Virus record (IMG/VR): IMGVR_UViG_3300024261_000095
Span: 1 to 34,069 of that record
DNA: 34,069 bases
Source of the DNA: a virus
Reading direction: 5' to 3' (one strand)
Shown here: positions 1 through 6,273 of the stretch, in pieces
Layout of the letters: the number at the start of each line of letters is the position of its first letter
How positions within the stretch are numbered: the stretch's first letter is position 1
The notes under the pieces: model-generated
Databases searched by the model: none
Seen by the model: only the letters and a program-made list of their open reading frames with translations
Told to the model about the DNA's origin: nothing
Program-made: the position numbers and the translations under genes

Positions 1-79
1 CCATATGAGTTGCTTTTTCTATAGCCATAAGTGTTTTTTTAGTTTCACCGTCTTTTGTCCAACAAATATTGATAAACAT
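1..79 (-). CDS. Unknown protein, N-terminal fragment cut by window edge
   Basis: Twenty-six residues are visible, starting MFINICWTKDGETKK, and the frame stays open to the left edge, so the gene continues outside the window. The start is chosen because a TATA-like box (AGTTTATATT, 101-110) lies about 22 nt upstream of this ATG, the spacing seen before most genes here. An upstream extension of the frame has no ATG, GTG or TTG before a stop. No family can be named from so short a piece. Confidence 0.5.
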   Translation of the reverse strand, partial: MFINICWTKDGETKKTLMAIEKATHM

Positions 80-100
80 ATGGATGTTTGGTTCTTTGTG

Positions 101-110
101 AATATAAACT
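101..110 (-). promoter_or_regulatory. TATA box for the left-edge gene
   Basis: Minus-strand AGTTTATATT ends 22 nt before the ATG at 79. It overlaps no coding sequence and follows the stop of the winged-helix gene. Confidence 0.45.
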
Positions 111-128
111 TGTCTAATTATACAAGAG

Positions 129-425
129 TTATATGTTCAGTTTATATAGTTCAGTGCTGTTACAATGAGAACATTTTTCTTTGTTTACCTCTCCTGCCCT
201 GACCATGAATTTTATTGTATGATGTAAGTTGCCCATACTGCTGATCTTTCCTTCGTACTGTATCTCAGTCAGAGGTAGTCCCTTTTTATACTCCTTTAAA
301 ACATTTATAATTCTATCATGAGTCGACACCCTTCTAGACCTTTCTATATCCACAATACTTGTCAGATTTCTCTTATTTTTTCTGATTGGTTTAGATATGA
401 CCACTGATAGTTCCCTCCTCTGCAT
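129..425 (-). CDS. Winged-helix-like protein with C-terminal zinc knuckle
   Basis: A 98-residue basic protein. Residues about 32-78 read like a winged-helix DNA-binding fold (THDRIINVLKEYKKGLPLTEI, then a second helix and the turn MVRAGEVNKE), and the C-terminus has a CSHC pair that could bind metal. The ATG at 425 lies inside the end of the phosphoesterase gene, overlapping it by 35 nt. A GTG at 404 is preceded by GAGGAGG with good Shine-Dalgarno spacing and may be the true start, giving 91 residues. It is probably co-transcribed with the phosphoesterase. A role as a small viral transcription regulator is inferred from the fold alone. Confidence 0.6.
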   Translation of the reverse strand: MQRRELSVVISKPIRKNKRNLTSIVDIERSRRVSTHDRIINVLKEYKKGLPLTEIQYEGKISSMGNLHHTIKFMVRAGEVNKEKCSHCNSTELYKLNI

Positions 426-1191
426 TAAATGATAACGTCATCGTACCTATCTGTGATCCTATAACCTCGTTCTTTCTGTCCATATATCCATCTGTGTTTT
501 CTATCAAAGTCTTACAAAACGTACCTGTATTGCCTAGGTGTATGTCTCTTTCCCAAGTCTTACCACTCTTCCAGTCAAAGTCGTATACCAGTTCTGGTTG
601 ATACCTCTTTTGATGCAGGTGTCCGCAAAGGAATACGTCATAGTATGCATTATGTTTCATCTGTTCCATCATTCTTTCTGGCTTTCCGCCACCGCTTCCA
701 TGTATGAACAGTATAGACCATTGTGATAATATCTTTTTATTATGTCTAATCTCAAGTCCTATAACTCCACGGCTTCCCATGAACGTCAAGTCATTGGGAG
801 TACACATGGTATTTTCCAAGTATGATCTGGTAATTTGTGGTATCTTGTAATCGTGATTGCCGTGAAAGAAACCCCATATCTTTTCATTTTTGGACTTTGT
901 ATGAATGTCAATCAATGACTGTGTCATGTCCTGCCATCTCTGTCTTTGATTGTCTATGTCGTGTTCCAAACTCATGTCAGGATTAAATCTTTTATCGTAA
1001 GTTGTAATTGCATCCAATGCATCTCCACCAAAGAACGTGTATCTGTTTTTGTCTCTGCATATTGCCTTTACTCTTTTTTTGTACAAGTCTTCATCAAAAC
1101 CAACATGACCGATATGAATATCGCTTATCGGTTCTAAGTGTATTATATCATCTTTCTTTTCAAGATTAATAGTAACTTTCTTTGAAAACAT
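391..1191 (-). CDS. Calcineurin-like metallophosphoesterase
   Basis: A 266-residue protein with the full motif set of the binuclear-metal phosphoesterase superfamily: D24-x-H26 (ISDIHIGH), GGD57-x-x-D60, GNHD (111-114), H164 (FIHGSG) and GHLH (190-193). These residues normally hold two metal ions and cleave phosphoesters. Members act on nucleotides, nucleic acids or proteins, and the substrate cannot be read here. The length is typical of a single-domain enzyme with no signal peptide or membrane segment, so it should be cytoplasmic. A TATA box lies 24 nt before the start (1215-1224). It heads a small minus-strand accessory operon with the winged-helix gene, which overlaps its 3' end. A nucleic-acid-processing role (Mre11/SbcD-like) is possible but no partner ATPase is present in the window. 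Confidence 0.88.
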   Translation of the reverse strand: MFSKKVTINLEKKDDIIHLEPISDIHIGHVGFDEDLYKKRVKAICRDKNRYTFFGGDALDAITTYDKRFNPDMSLEHDIDNQRQRWQDMTQSLIDIHTKSKNEKIWGFFHGNHDYKIPQITRSYLENTMCTPNDLTFMGSRGVIGLEIRHNKKILSQWSILFIHGSGGGKPERMMEQMKHNAYYDVFLCGHLHQKRYQPELVYDFDWKSGKTWERDIHLGNTGTFCKTLIENTDGYMDRKNEVIGSQIGTMTLSFNAEEGTISGHI

Positions 1192-1214
1192 GTTACTTAG
1201 TGATATAATTACCT

Positions 1215-1224
1215 CAATATAAAG
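1215..1224 (-). promoter_or_regulatory. TATA box for the phosphoesterase gene
   Basis: Minus-strand CTTTATATTG ends 24 nt before the ATG at 1191, consistent with a leaderless or very short-leader archaeal transcript. Confidence 0.55.
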
Positions 1225-1231
1225 TTATATA

Positions 1232-1519
1232 TCAACATTGAAAATACTCATTTGTTCTAGTCTCGCCATTTGGATGATATAATCTTTTGTGTTCTTCATA
1301 CTCGGTATTCAAACAGTATCCAAAATCTGACTCGCTGCATAATGGACATATTGTAAAGTCTTTCTTTGTAAGTTTGTTTTCCTTTTGTTTTTTAACATTG
1401 TTGACACACCATTCCCCATCACTGTTTTTATGATTGTTTAACTGCCATCTGCCACTGTATTCAAACCATGGCTTGTTCCATTCAAGGTCTCTTTTGTTAC
1501 ATTTCTTACAAGTCTTCAT
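1232..1519 (-). CDS. Small double zinc-finger protein
   Basis: A 95-residue protein with two candidate metal sites. The N-terminus has CKKC (4-7) and a later Cys in GEWC. The C-terminal half has CPLC, a further Cys in FGYC, and the pair EEHKRLYH, giving a C-x2-C-x15-H-x4-H pattern like a C2H2 finger. The protein is rich in Trp, Lys and Glu and has no membrane segment. Nucleic-acid binding or a protein-adaptor role is plausible, but no specific family is recognised. A weak TATA-like AGTTAAATAA (1541-1550) lies 22 nt upstream and overlaps the end of the preceding 45-residue gene. Confidence 0.65.
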   Translation of the reverse strand: MKTCKKCNKRDLEWNKPWFEYSGRWQLNNHKNSDGEWCVNNVKKQKENKLTKKDFTICPLCSESDFGYCLNTEYEEHKRLYHPNGETRTNEYFQC

Positions 1520-1540
1520 ATGAAATTACAATGTAGAAGT

Positions 1541-1678
1541 TTATTTAACTGTTGCGAGCAGTCTATCACACGCAGCAATTCTTACTTCATATTTATGTTC
1601 GCCTGTTACGTTAAGCATGTCCTCGTTGTATTTCTTTACATTAGACCAATCTTCGGCATGTTGCTTGTCTATATCCAT
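1541..1678 (-). CDS. Short unknown protein (45 aa)
   Basis: An open frame of 45 codons starts MDIDKQHAEDWSNVKK and ends LLATVK. It fills the gap between two better supported genes on the same strand. A TATA-like TAATAAATAA (1701-1710) ends 23 nt before the ATG, the usual spacing here. The product is acidic at its start and helical in appearance, with no recognisable motif. It is supported by its promoter spacing and by lack of any other use of the gap, not by homology. Confidence 0.5.
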   Translation of the reverse strand: MDIDKQHAEDWSNVKKYNEDMLNVTGEHKYEVRIAACDRLLATVK

Positions 1679-1707
1679 AATAAAAATAAAAAGGTAGGAG
1701 TTATTTA

Positions 1708-2040
1708 TTAGTTTTTTGGTGGAAACATGCTAAGACATAGCATCATTCTGCCTGTCTTCTCAGCTTCCCTTTCAACTACATAGGCATCCAAGCCGTCTGC
1801 TGCATCCTTGTCAACACATTTTTCTACAACATCTTTCCAGTAATCGCTTTTGGCTTGACCAATAACAGTTTTACCGAATGAATGTCGCAGTCCTTCTGTG
1901 GTTGAAATTTCAACAACTTCAGCACCTACTTCATCAACGTTCTTAATCTTAAAACCTTGGATGGTAATTTTATCACCAGCAACAAGTTTTTTAGAATTCT
2001 CATGAGAACCTTTGATGTCGAGAACTTCGCTTACGTTCAT
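1708..2040 (-). CDS. Unknown small soluble protein, possible OB-like fold
   Basis: A 110-residue protein with a beta-rich N-terminal half (KLVAGDKITIQGFKIKNVDE, then AEVVEIST and RHSFGKTVIG) and a mostly helical C-terminal half. The alternation of short strands resembles small viral single-strand-DNA-binding or OB-like proteins, but no diagnostic residues are visible and the assignment is only a suggestion. A clear TATA box (TTTATATAAT, 2061-2070) ends 21 nt before the ATG, so it probably has its own leaderless transcript. Confidence 0.55.
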   Translation of the reverse strand: MNVSEVLDIKGSHENSKKLVAGDKITIQGFKIKNVDEVGAEVVEISTTEGLRHSFGKTVIGQAKSDYWKDVVEKCVDKDAADGLDAYVVEREAEKTGRMMLCLSMFPPKN

Positions 2041-2060
2041 AGTTTAGTAAAAAAGGAAGG

Positions 2061-2070
2061 ATTATATAAA
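2061..2070 (-). promoter_or_regulatory. TATA box for the 110-residue protein gene
   Basis: Minus-strand TTTATATAAT, 21 nt before the ATG at 2040. The preceding bases are A-rich, as in a BRE element, although this cannot be tested by eye. Confidence 0.6.
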
Positions 2071-2071
2071 T

Positions 2072-2479
2072 CTATTTATTTAACATGTTTGTTAATCCCA
2101 TAAATTGATCCATCATTTTTGATCTGATTTGACCGAACCTATCACCATTAACATCTTCTTGTGGATAAATAGACTTTGTCTTGTGATGTGCTACTACAAA
2201 AAATTGATCCCAATACTCTGTTATCTTCTTAACATCATCACTGACTTCTACATCAGGTAGTTTTGTTATTATTGGAGTTTTTCCCCACCCACCAGTACCA
2301 CCTGTTAGCGTACCTTGTTGTTTATAAGGTGTGAATGTTCCACCTTGTTCCTCAAAACATTCCTTGTCAGAACAAATTGCTTTAGGTTCTTTTTGGTAAT
2401 ATATGTTGTCGCCTACTCTCCAGTCACTTCCACATATTTTACACTGACCTGCAAATTTGCCTTTTATTTGTGTACCCAT
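2072..2479 (-). CDS. Zinc-ribbon protein of unknown function
   Basis: A 135-residue protein, starting MGTQIKGKFAGQCKICGSDW. The N-terminal 40 residues hold a CKIC pair followed by W-R-V-G-D and a second pair of Cys (AICSDKEC), a pattern of a small treble-clef or zinc-ribbon domain found in viral accessory proteins. A Gly/Thr-rich linker (about residues 55-75) joins it to a helical C-terminus. The frame also has an ATG at 2491, but the ATG at 2479 is preferred because it stands 22 nt from the TATA box at 2501-2510. Its function is unknown; binding of nucleic acid through the zinc domain is an inference. Confidence 0.62.
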   Translation of the reverse strand: MGTQIKGKFAGQCKICGSDWRVGDNIYYQKEPKAICSDKECFEEQGGTFTPYKQQGTLTGGTGGWGKTPIITKLPDVEVSDDVKKITEYWDQFFVVAHHKTKSIYPQEDVNGDRFGQIRSKMMDQFMGLTNMLNK

Positions 2480-2500
2480 ACAATTAATCATATATTGGCA

Positions 2501-2510
2501 ATATTTATAT
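2501..2510. promoter_or_regulatory. Near-palindromic TATA box between divergent genes
   Basis: ATATTTATAT reads ATATAAATAT on the other strand. It is about 22 nt from the preferred start on each side: 2479 on the minus strand and 2533 on the plus strand. One element may therefore serve both genes. Confidence 0.5.
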
Positions 2511-2532
2511 GTTGTTGATAATATGGCTAATC

Positions 2533-3084
2533 ATGATACATTATTTTACCAAGAACATAGATGAGAAAAAATACAATGACATTATACAGCGTATCATTAT
2601 GATAAACGGTCATGACGGAACCAGTAATTCTGGGTACAAGGCATGGAAAAACTTTGAGGACAACTGGGAACTTAACATAATACCTGTAACCGACCAAGAA
2701 GATTTTAAGGTATATTATAAGCATCTAAACATTGAAACCAGTGACGGAATAGCATGGGGAGTCACAGGAGTGAAAGTAATCTACATGTTTGTCAATGACG
2801 TCAAGAATCCGTTTATTATCAGACAGAATGTAATGCCACTCGGACATGAGTTGTTGCACGCTATCTATCAGGATGCCGTTGGCACTTCTCATATTACTAG
2901 GATATATGATTCCCCAGAGGGAAGGGCAAACACTAGGGCTGCCGCTGCAACAGTTATAGTCCATGACAACTGGTATGGAAGCAAAAAGACTATCAAGATC
3001 TGGATAAGATGGGGAATGATTTGGTTGCCAATAACCATACCATTTATTCCTGTAAAGAAGGCTAAAGAAACATATCCTATCTAA
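2533..3084 (+). CDS. HExxH zinc metallopeptidase-like protein with hydrophobic C-terminus
   Basis: A 183-residue protein with a classic zinc-protease helix, MPLGHELLHAIYQ; the HELLH motif is at about residues 105-109. The two His would bind zinc and the Glu would activate water. The third ligand is not certain. Residues about 155-175 (IWIRWGMIWLPITIPFI) are strongly hydrophobic and are followed by Lys residues, suggesting a membrane anchor. The start at 2533 is preferred over an ATG at 2509 because of its spacing from the TATA box. It is one of only two plus-strand genes in the window. The substrate is unknown; cleavage of envelope or virion proteins is an inference from the fold and predicted location. 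Confidence 0.68.
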   Translation: MIHYFTKNIDEKKYNDIIQRIIMINGHDGTSNSGYKAWKNFEDNWELNIIPVTDQEDFKVYYKHLNIETSDGIAWGVTGVKVIYMFVNDVKNPFIIRQNVMPLGHELLHAIYQDAVGTSHITRIYDSPEGRANTRAAAATVIVHDNWYGSKKTIKIWIRWGMIWLPITIPFIPVKKAKETYPI

Positions 3085-3086
3085 AA

Positions 3087-3096
3087 GTTTATATAT
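3087..3096 (+). promoter_or_regulatory. TATA box for the ribbon-helix-helix-like gene
   Basis: GTTTATATAT ends 21 nt before the ATG at 3117. It lies directly after the stop of the metallopeptidase gene, so the small regulator-like gene is probably transcribed separately. Confidence 0.58.
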
Positions 3097-3116
3097 TTAT
3101 GTATATATGATTCAAT

Positions 3117-3332
3117 ATGGCAAGAAGAAAGATTGGTAATTCTCATACTACTATATGTGTTACTTGGGAAGACAAAGAATTGTTTAGAAAATTTGCAAAG
3201 TTTGTTAAAAAAACAAGAACTGGTGATTTGTATGAGAGTGATGCAGTGTTGTTTGCTAAAATGTTAAATCATTTTAATGGAAACAATGAGGCTGGTAATA
3301 AATCAAACACAACTTATCCTACTAGGACTTAG
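3117..3332 (+). CDS. Small basic protein, ribbon-helix-helix-like
   Basis: A 71-residue protein. The segment TTICVTWEDKELFRKFAKFV looks like the N-terminal beta strand and first helix of a ribbon-helix-helix DNA-binding protein; a second helix follows (ESDAVLFAKMLNHF) and the tail is polar and disordered. Such proteins bind operator DNA as dimers. The gene has its own TATA box 21 nt upstream. Its last 11 nt overlap the end of the RNase HI gene on the opposite strand. Function as an autoregulator or regulator of the neighbouring divergent genes is inferred; no operator could be identified. Confidence 0.55.
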   Translation: MARRKIGNSHTTICVTWEDKELFRKFAKFVKKTRTGDLYESDAVLFAKMLNHFNGNNEAGNKSNTTYPTRT

Positions 3333-3815
3333 ATTTTAATAATTTCTCTAATACCCATCCTGCTTTATTTAAATCTCTTTTAGTCCATTTTACAGTCACG
3401 TTTGGTCTGAGTAACTTAATACATTTAGAGTATAATGGTAACAATGTTGGTGTTGTAACCCTCCATTTACCATTGATTTGATTCACAACAAGCATGGAGT
3501 CACTGTATACTGTAATTTGTTTTCTGGGATAATTGTTATTAATGTATTCTAAACCATACTTGAGTGCAAGGTATTCCAGTTCATTGTTTGTATACATAAT
3601 ACTGTCATTACCCCTAGTCTTTACTATAGTCTTATCACCATCAACTAGGCATATGCGACTCTTATGAGTTCCACCGTCTATGTAGATTCTTTCTTTTTTT
3701 TTGTATATTCATTTCTACAGGTGTTACTACAATAAATTCTTTGTCGTCCTTTATATCTCCATGGGAGCACAGCATTACATTCTACACAATAATGATCATT
3801 ATCTCGTCTTACCAC
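3322..3815 (-). CDS. Zinc finger-RNase HI fusion, apparently made by a -1 frameshift
   Basis: Two frames combine to give one sensible protein of 164 residues. The first (GTG at 3815; zero-frame stop at 3678) encodes a Cys4 finger: C10-x2-C13 and C29-x3-C33 (YCSNTC). At A AAA AAG (3693-3699) a shift of -1 leads into an RNase HI domain with catalytic D47 (IYIDGG), E79 (TNNELE) and D106 (YSDS). The fourth metal residue, usually in A-D near the C-terminus, is replaced by G153 (KRDLNKAGW). Without the shift the RNase frame has no ATG, GTG or TTG before D47; an internal ATG at 3597 would lose that Asp. RNase HI removes RNA from RNA-DNA hybrids, for example primers. A weak TATA-like TTAAATAATA lies about 20 nt upstream of GTG. 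A homopolymer sequencing error is the main alternative. Confidence 0.66.
3693..3699 (-). other. Candidate -1 slippery heptamer A AAA AAG
   Basis: The minus strand carries nine A then G. In the frame of the zinc-finger segment the last codons are AAA AAA AAG, which fits X XXY YYZ. Slipping by -1 gives GAA AGA ATC TAC ATA GAC, the RNase HI start. The A9 tract could also support transcriptional slippage. Confidence 0.6.
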
Positions 3816-3849
3816 ATTAAAAACTTATATGGGTATTATTTAAGGGTTG

Positions 3850-5601
3850 TTAGACAGGTGACACATGGTCATCTAACATTCTTTTGGCATTTTTACCTTC
3901 TTTTGTATCAGGAAGTCCCCATTCTTCATTAAATCTATCTGTCATTTGTCGTGTATCTTTTTCACCCATACCTATTTTTACGCCCTCTCTTTTCAATAAT
4001 TCTTTCATACCATCAGTCATGGAATTAATTTCATCAATAGATTTCTTTTTTGCATTTCGTGCTGCAATTCTGGCACGTATTGCTTGAGTTTTCGGATCAG
4101 CATTATCAAACTTTTCAGTTCCTTCTTTTTCCGTTAGTGGTGCATCTCTGTGAATTGATTCTTGATACGCTGGACTGTTTGTAATATAATCCATTCTCTC
4201 TTTAAGTTCTGTTGGTGTTTTATTCTCAATTTCTTTTGACATTTGCATATCTCCTTCTAATGAAGTTTTCTTATTGCCTTTTGGTTTTACTGCTACCGTT
4301 CTTGGCTGTGTAGTTTTTACACCGTCAATTGTAACTTGTTCTGGTGTACCTACACCCTTACCTCTAACAGTATGTTGACCGTCTTGTGTACGTACTCCTT
4401 TATCATTAATATGATTTGGTTTACCTTTTTTTGTACCTGCTGCTACTAGAGTAGAACCTGCATTACTAGCTAATGCTTTTACCAAGTCTAACTTTAGTGA
4501 TATTGCCTTGAATATTGTTTCAGAAGCAGATTTTTTAACTTTTTTACCTGCTTGTAAAATATCTAACCCTGTTTGTGGTGCATCCACAATAGAATTTTCA
4601 AATTTACCTCTTGTTTCTTCAGAACCCGAATCATGACCACTATAGAATTCTCTTGTCATAGGATTTTCTTCATCTTGATGTTCTGTCCAGTCATCCATAC
4701 CACCACTCCATTTACCTCCTTTACCTGATCTTGCTCTTGCTTTTCTCTGAGTTTCAGAAACTACTGCATTTTGAAATTCAGGTGAATCAGCCTGTTCTTT
4801 TTTCCAAGATGCACTTCCCCTTCTTGGTGCTTTTTTCATCAAGTCTAATTTCATAATATTCATTTTTAATATAATTTCATTTGCTTTAACAATAGGTGTA
4901 CCATCTGGTTTTTTATTTGAAATACCTTTATGCTCGATAGGCACATAATCTGGTGTAGATCCACCAACTGGTGTTTTTCTACTATCAGGTTTATTTGGTG
5001 TTAAAATATCTTTTGCTGGTGTTTTACCTTTTGGTGCAGTTGCTATTTTTTTTGGTGTTTCATAATTAGTTGGTTCTGGTGTATGAGAGGTTTTATCTTG
5101 AGGATTGTTTGAATTCAATGTTGGATTTTGTTTACTTTCACGTAATGTTGCTTGTGCATCTTGATGTGCTCTACCATGTAATTTGTTTCTAGGCATTTTT
5201 GGTTCTTTTCCACTATGAGTACTACCACCTTCCTGTGTAATCATATCATCATTACTTTGAGGAATATTGTCAAATACACCATCTTTAGGAGTTATTGATG
5301 ATGGTGTTGTACCTGTTGGTTTTTGTGGATCTTTATTTTCAAATTTTTTACCTGTTGCTACCTCTGCTGCTGTAGCGTTTCTAGTTGTTGGTTGGTTGGA
5401 ATGTGTTAGTTTCTTTTTTGGATCTTTTTTTGCTGCTTCAGCTGCTATGTTTGATATTTTACTTTCTGCTGCATGTTCATTTTCAGTTTGATTATTACTT
5501 AAAACGTTTATACCAGCTTTTTTATTAGTGTAATTTACTTTCTTTTCCTTGTACTGAATTCCAAAACTGTTTAGTTCAAAATCTGGTTTACCGACTACCA
5601 T
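3850..5601 (-). CDS. Large disordered protein with two L-K-L-D-L-x-K motifs
   Basis: A 583-residue protein that is mostly low-complexity Lys/Thr/Pro/Gly/Asn sequence and is likely disordered. Two related hydrophobic helices stand out: LKMNIMKLDLMKKA (245-258) and IFKAISLKLDLVKAL (363-377), each preceded by Lys/Ala-rich sequence. The C-terminal 130 residues are charged and helical (residues about 460-575). No enzymatic motif is visible. The gene overlaps the preceding one by TAATG, so it is translationally coupled, and it is the third of three similar proteins after the terminase. A role in capsid assembly or as packaged cargo is suggested by position only. Confidence 0.72.
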   Translation of the reverse strand: MVVGKPDFELNSFGIQYKEKKVNYTNKKAGINVLSNNQTENEHAAESKISNIAAEAAKKDPKKKLTHSNQPTTRNATAAEVATGKKFENKDPQKPTGTTPSSITPKDGVFDNIPQSNDDMITQEGGSTHSGKEPKMPRNKLHGRAHQDAQATLRESKQNPTLNSNNPQDKTSHTPEPTNYETPKKIATAPKGKTPAKDILTPNKPDSRKTPVGGSTPDYVPIEHKGISNKKPDGTPIVKANEIILKMNIMKLDLMKKAPRRGSASWKKEQADSPEFQNAVVSETQRKARARSGKGGKWSGGMDDWTEHQDEENPMTREFYSGHDSGSEETRGKFENSIVDAPQTGLDILQAGKKVKKSASETIFKAISLKLDLVKALASNAGSTLVAAGTKKGKPNHINDKGVRTQDGQHTVRGKGVGTPEQVTIDGVKTTQPRTVAVKPKGNKKTSLEGDMQMSKEIENKTPTELKERMDYITNSPAYQESIHRDAPLTEKEGTEKFDNADPKTQAIRARIAARNAKKKSIDEINSMTDGMKELLKREGVKIGMGEKDTRQMTDRFNEEWGLPDTKEGKNAKRMLDDHVSPV

Positions 5602-6272
5602 TATCCTTTCCTTTCTTTTTCTTCTTCTTTGTCTTCTTCCTTATCTTTTCCTTGACCTTTGATACGACCATCTTTACCATAGACAGCATTAAATGTATCT
5701 CCAGTTGTTTGCATACCAGTTGCTGCTGGAGGACTTCCACCACTCATACCACCGTCTTTGCTTAACCATTCTTCCCATAATTGTTCTTGCATGGATTTAT
5801 CAATTGTTTTAGGTTTTTTTTCTTCATGTTTAAACTGTTCTTTCTTTTCATCTTCAGTTTGTCCTTCATAGTCTTCTGTAGCATCAATGTCCATGTTTGT
5901 TTCAGGTGCATGACTTGCCCTGCCTGCACTGCCATAATGTCCCTGTTCTACGCTGGATTTTAATATATCTTTGAGTTCTTTTGGAAGTTGTTGCCATGTT
6001 TTTGCGAGGAATCTAGGACTGTAGGCGTGAATTTCGTGTAATGCAACAGTTCTTTCTTCCATAGACATGTCATTCCAAGTCTTGTTTACTAGTATATCTT
6101 TAATGAAGAACGTATCGTTAATGTGAATATCTTGTAATATACCGTCATCTTTTACAACGGTAACAAAACTGGTGTTCATTTTGACTACTGTGCCGCTATC
6201 TTCTGCACCGTTTACAAAGAAATGAATGTTATCTCCGACTCTAGTTGAAGTTATTTTGTTCAAGTCTTCCAT
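5601..6272 (-). CDS. SH3-like protein with charged tail and one W-E-E-W-L-S-K motif
   Basis: A 223-residue protein. Residues about 10-60 (RVGDNIHFFVNGAEDSGTVV and following strands ending in FFIKDI) look like a small SH3/KOW-type barrel known from tailed-virus proteins encoded near terminase. A helical segment follows (TWNDMSMEERTVALHEIH, then KTWQQLPKELKDIL). The C-terminal half is disordered and strongly charged, with LWEEWLSK at 165-172 and a tail rich in Lys and Glu. The motif resembles the repeats in the gene upstream. It is tightly coupled: the ATG follows the previous stop by one base, and its stop overlaps the next start. A structural or assembly role is inferred from position. Confidence 0.7.
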   Translation of the reverse strand: MEDLNKITSTRVGDNIHFFVNGAEDSGTVVKMNTSFVTVVKDDGILQDIHINDTFFIKDILVNKTWNDMSMEERTVALHEIHAYSPRFLAKTWQQLPKELKDILKSSVEQGHYGSAGRASHAPETNMDIDATEDYEGQTEDEKKEQFKHEEKKPKTIDKSMQEQLWEEWLSKDGGMSGGSPPAATGMQTTGDTFNAVYGKDGRIKGQGKDKEEDKEEEKERKG

Positions 6273-6273
6273 G

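Noticed and set aside
3741-3932. Plus-strand frame opposite the zinc-finger start and end of the 583-residue gene
   Set aside because: No promoter, no motif, and it covers better supported minus-strand features.
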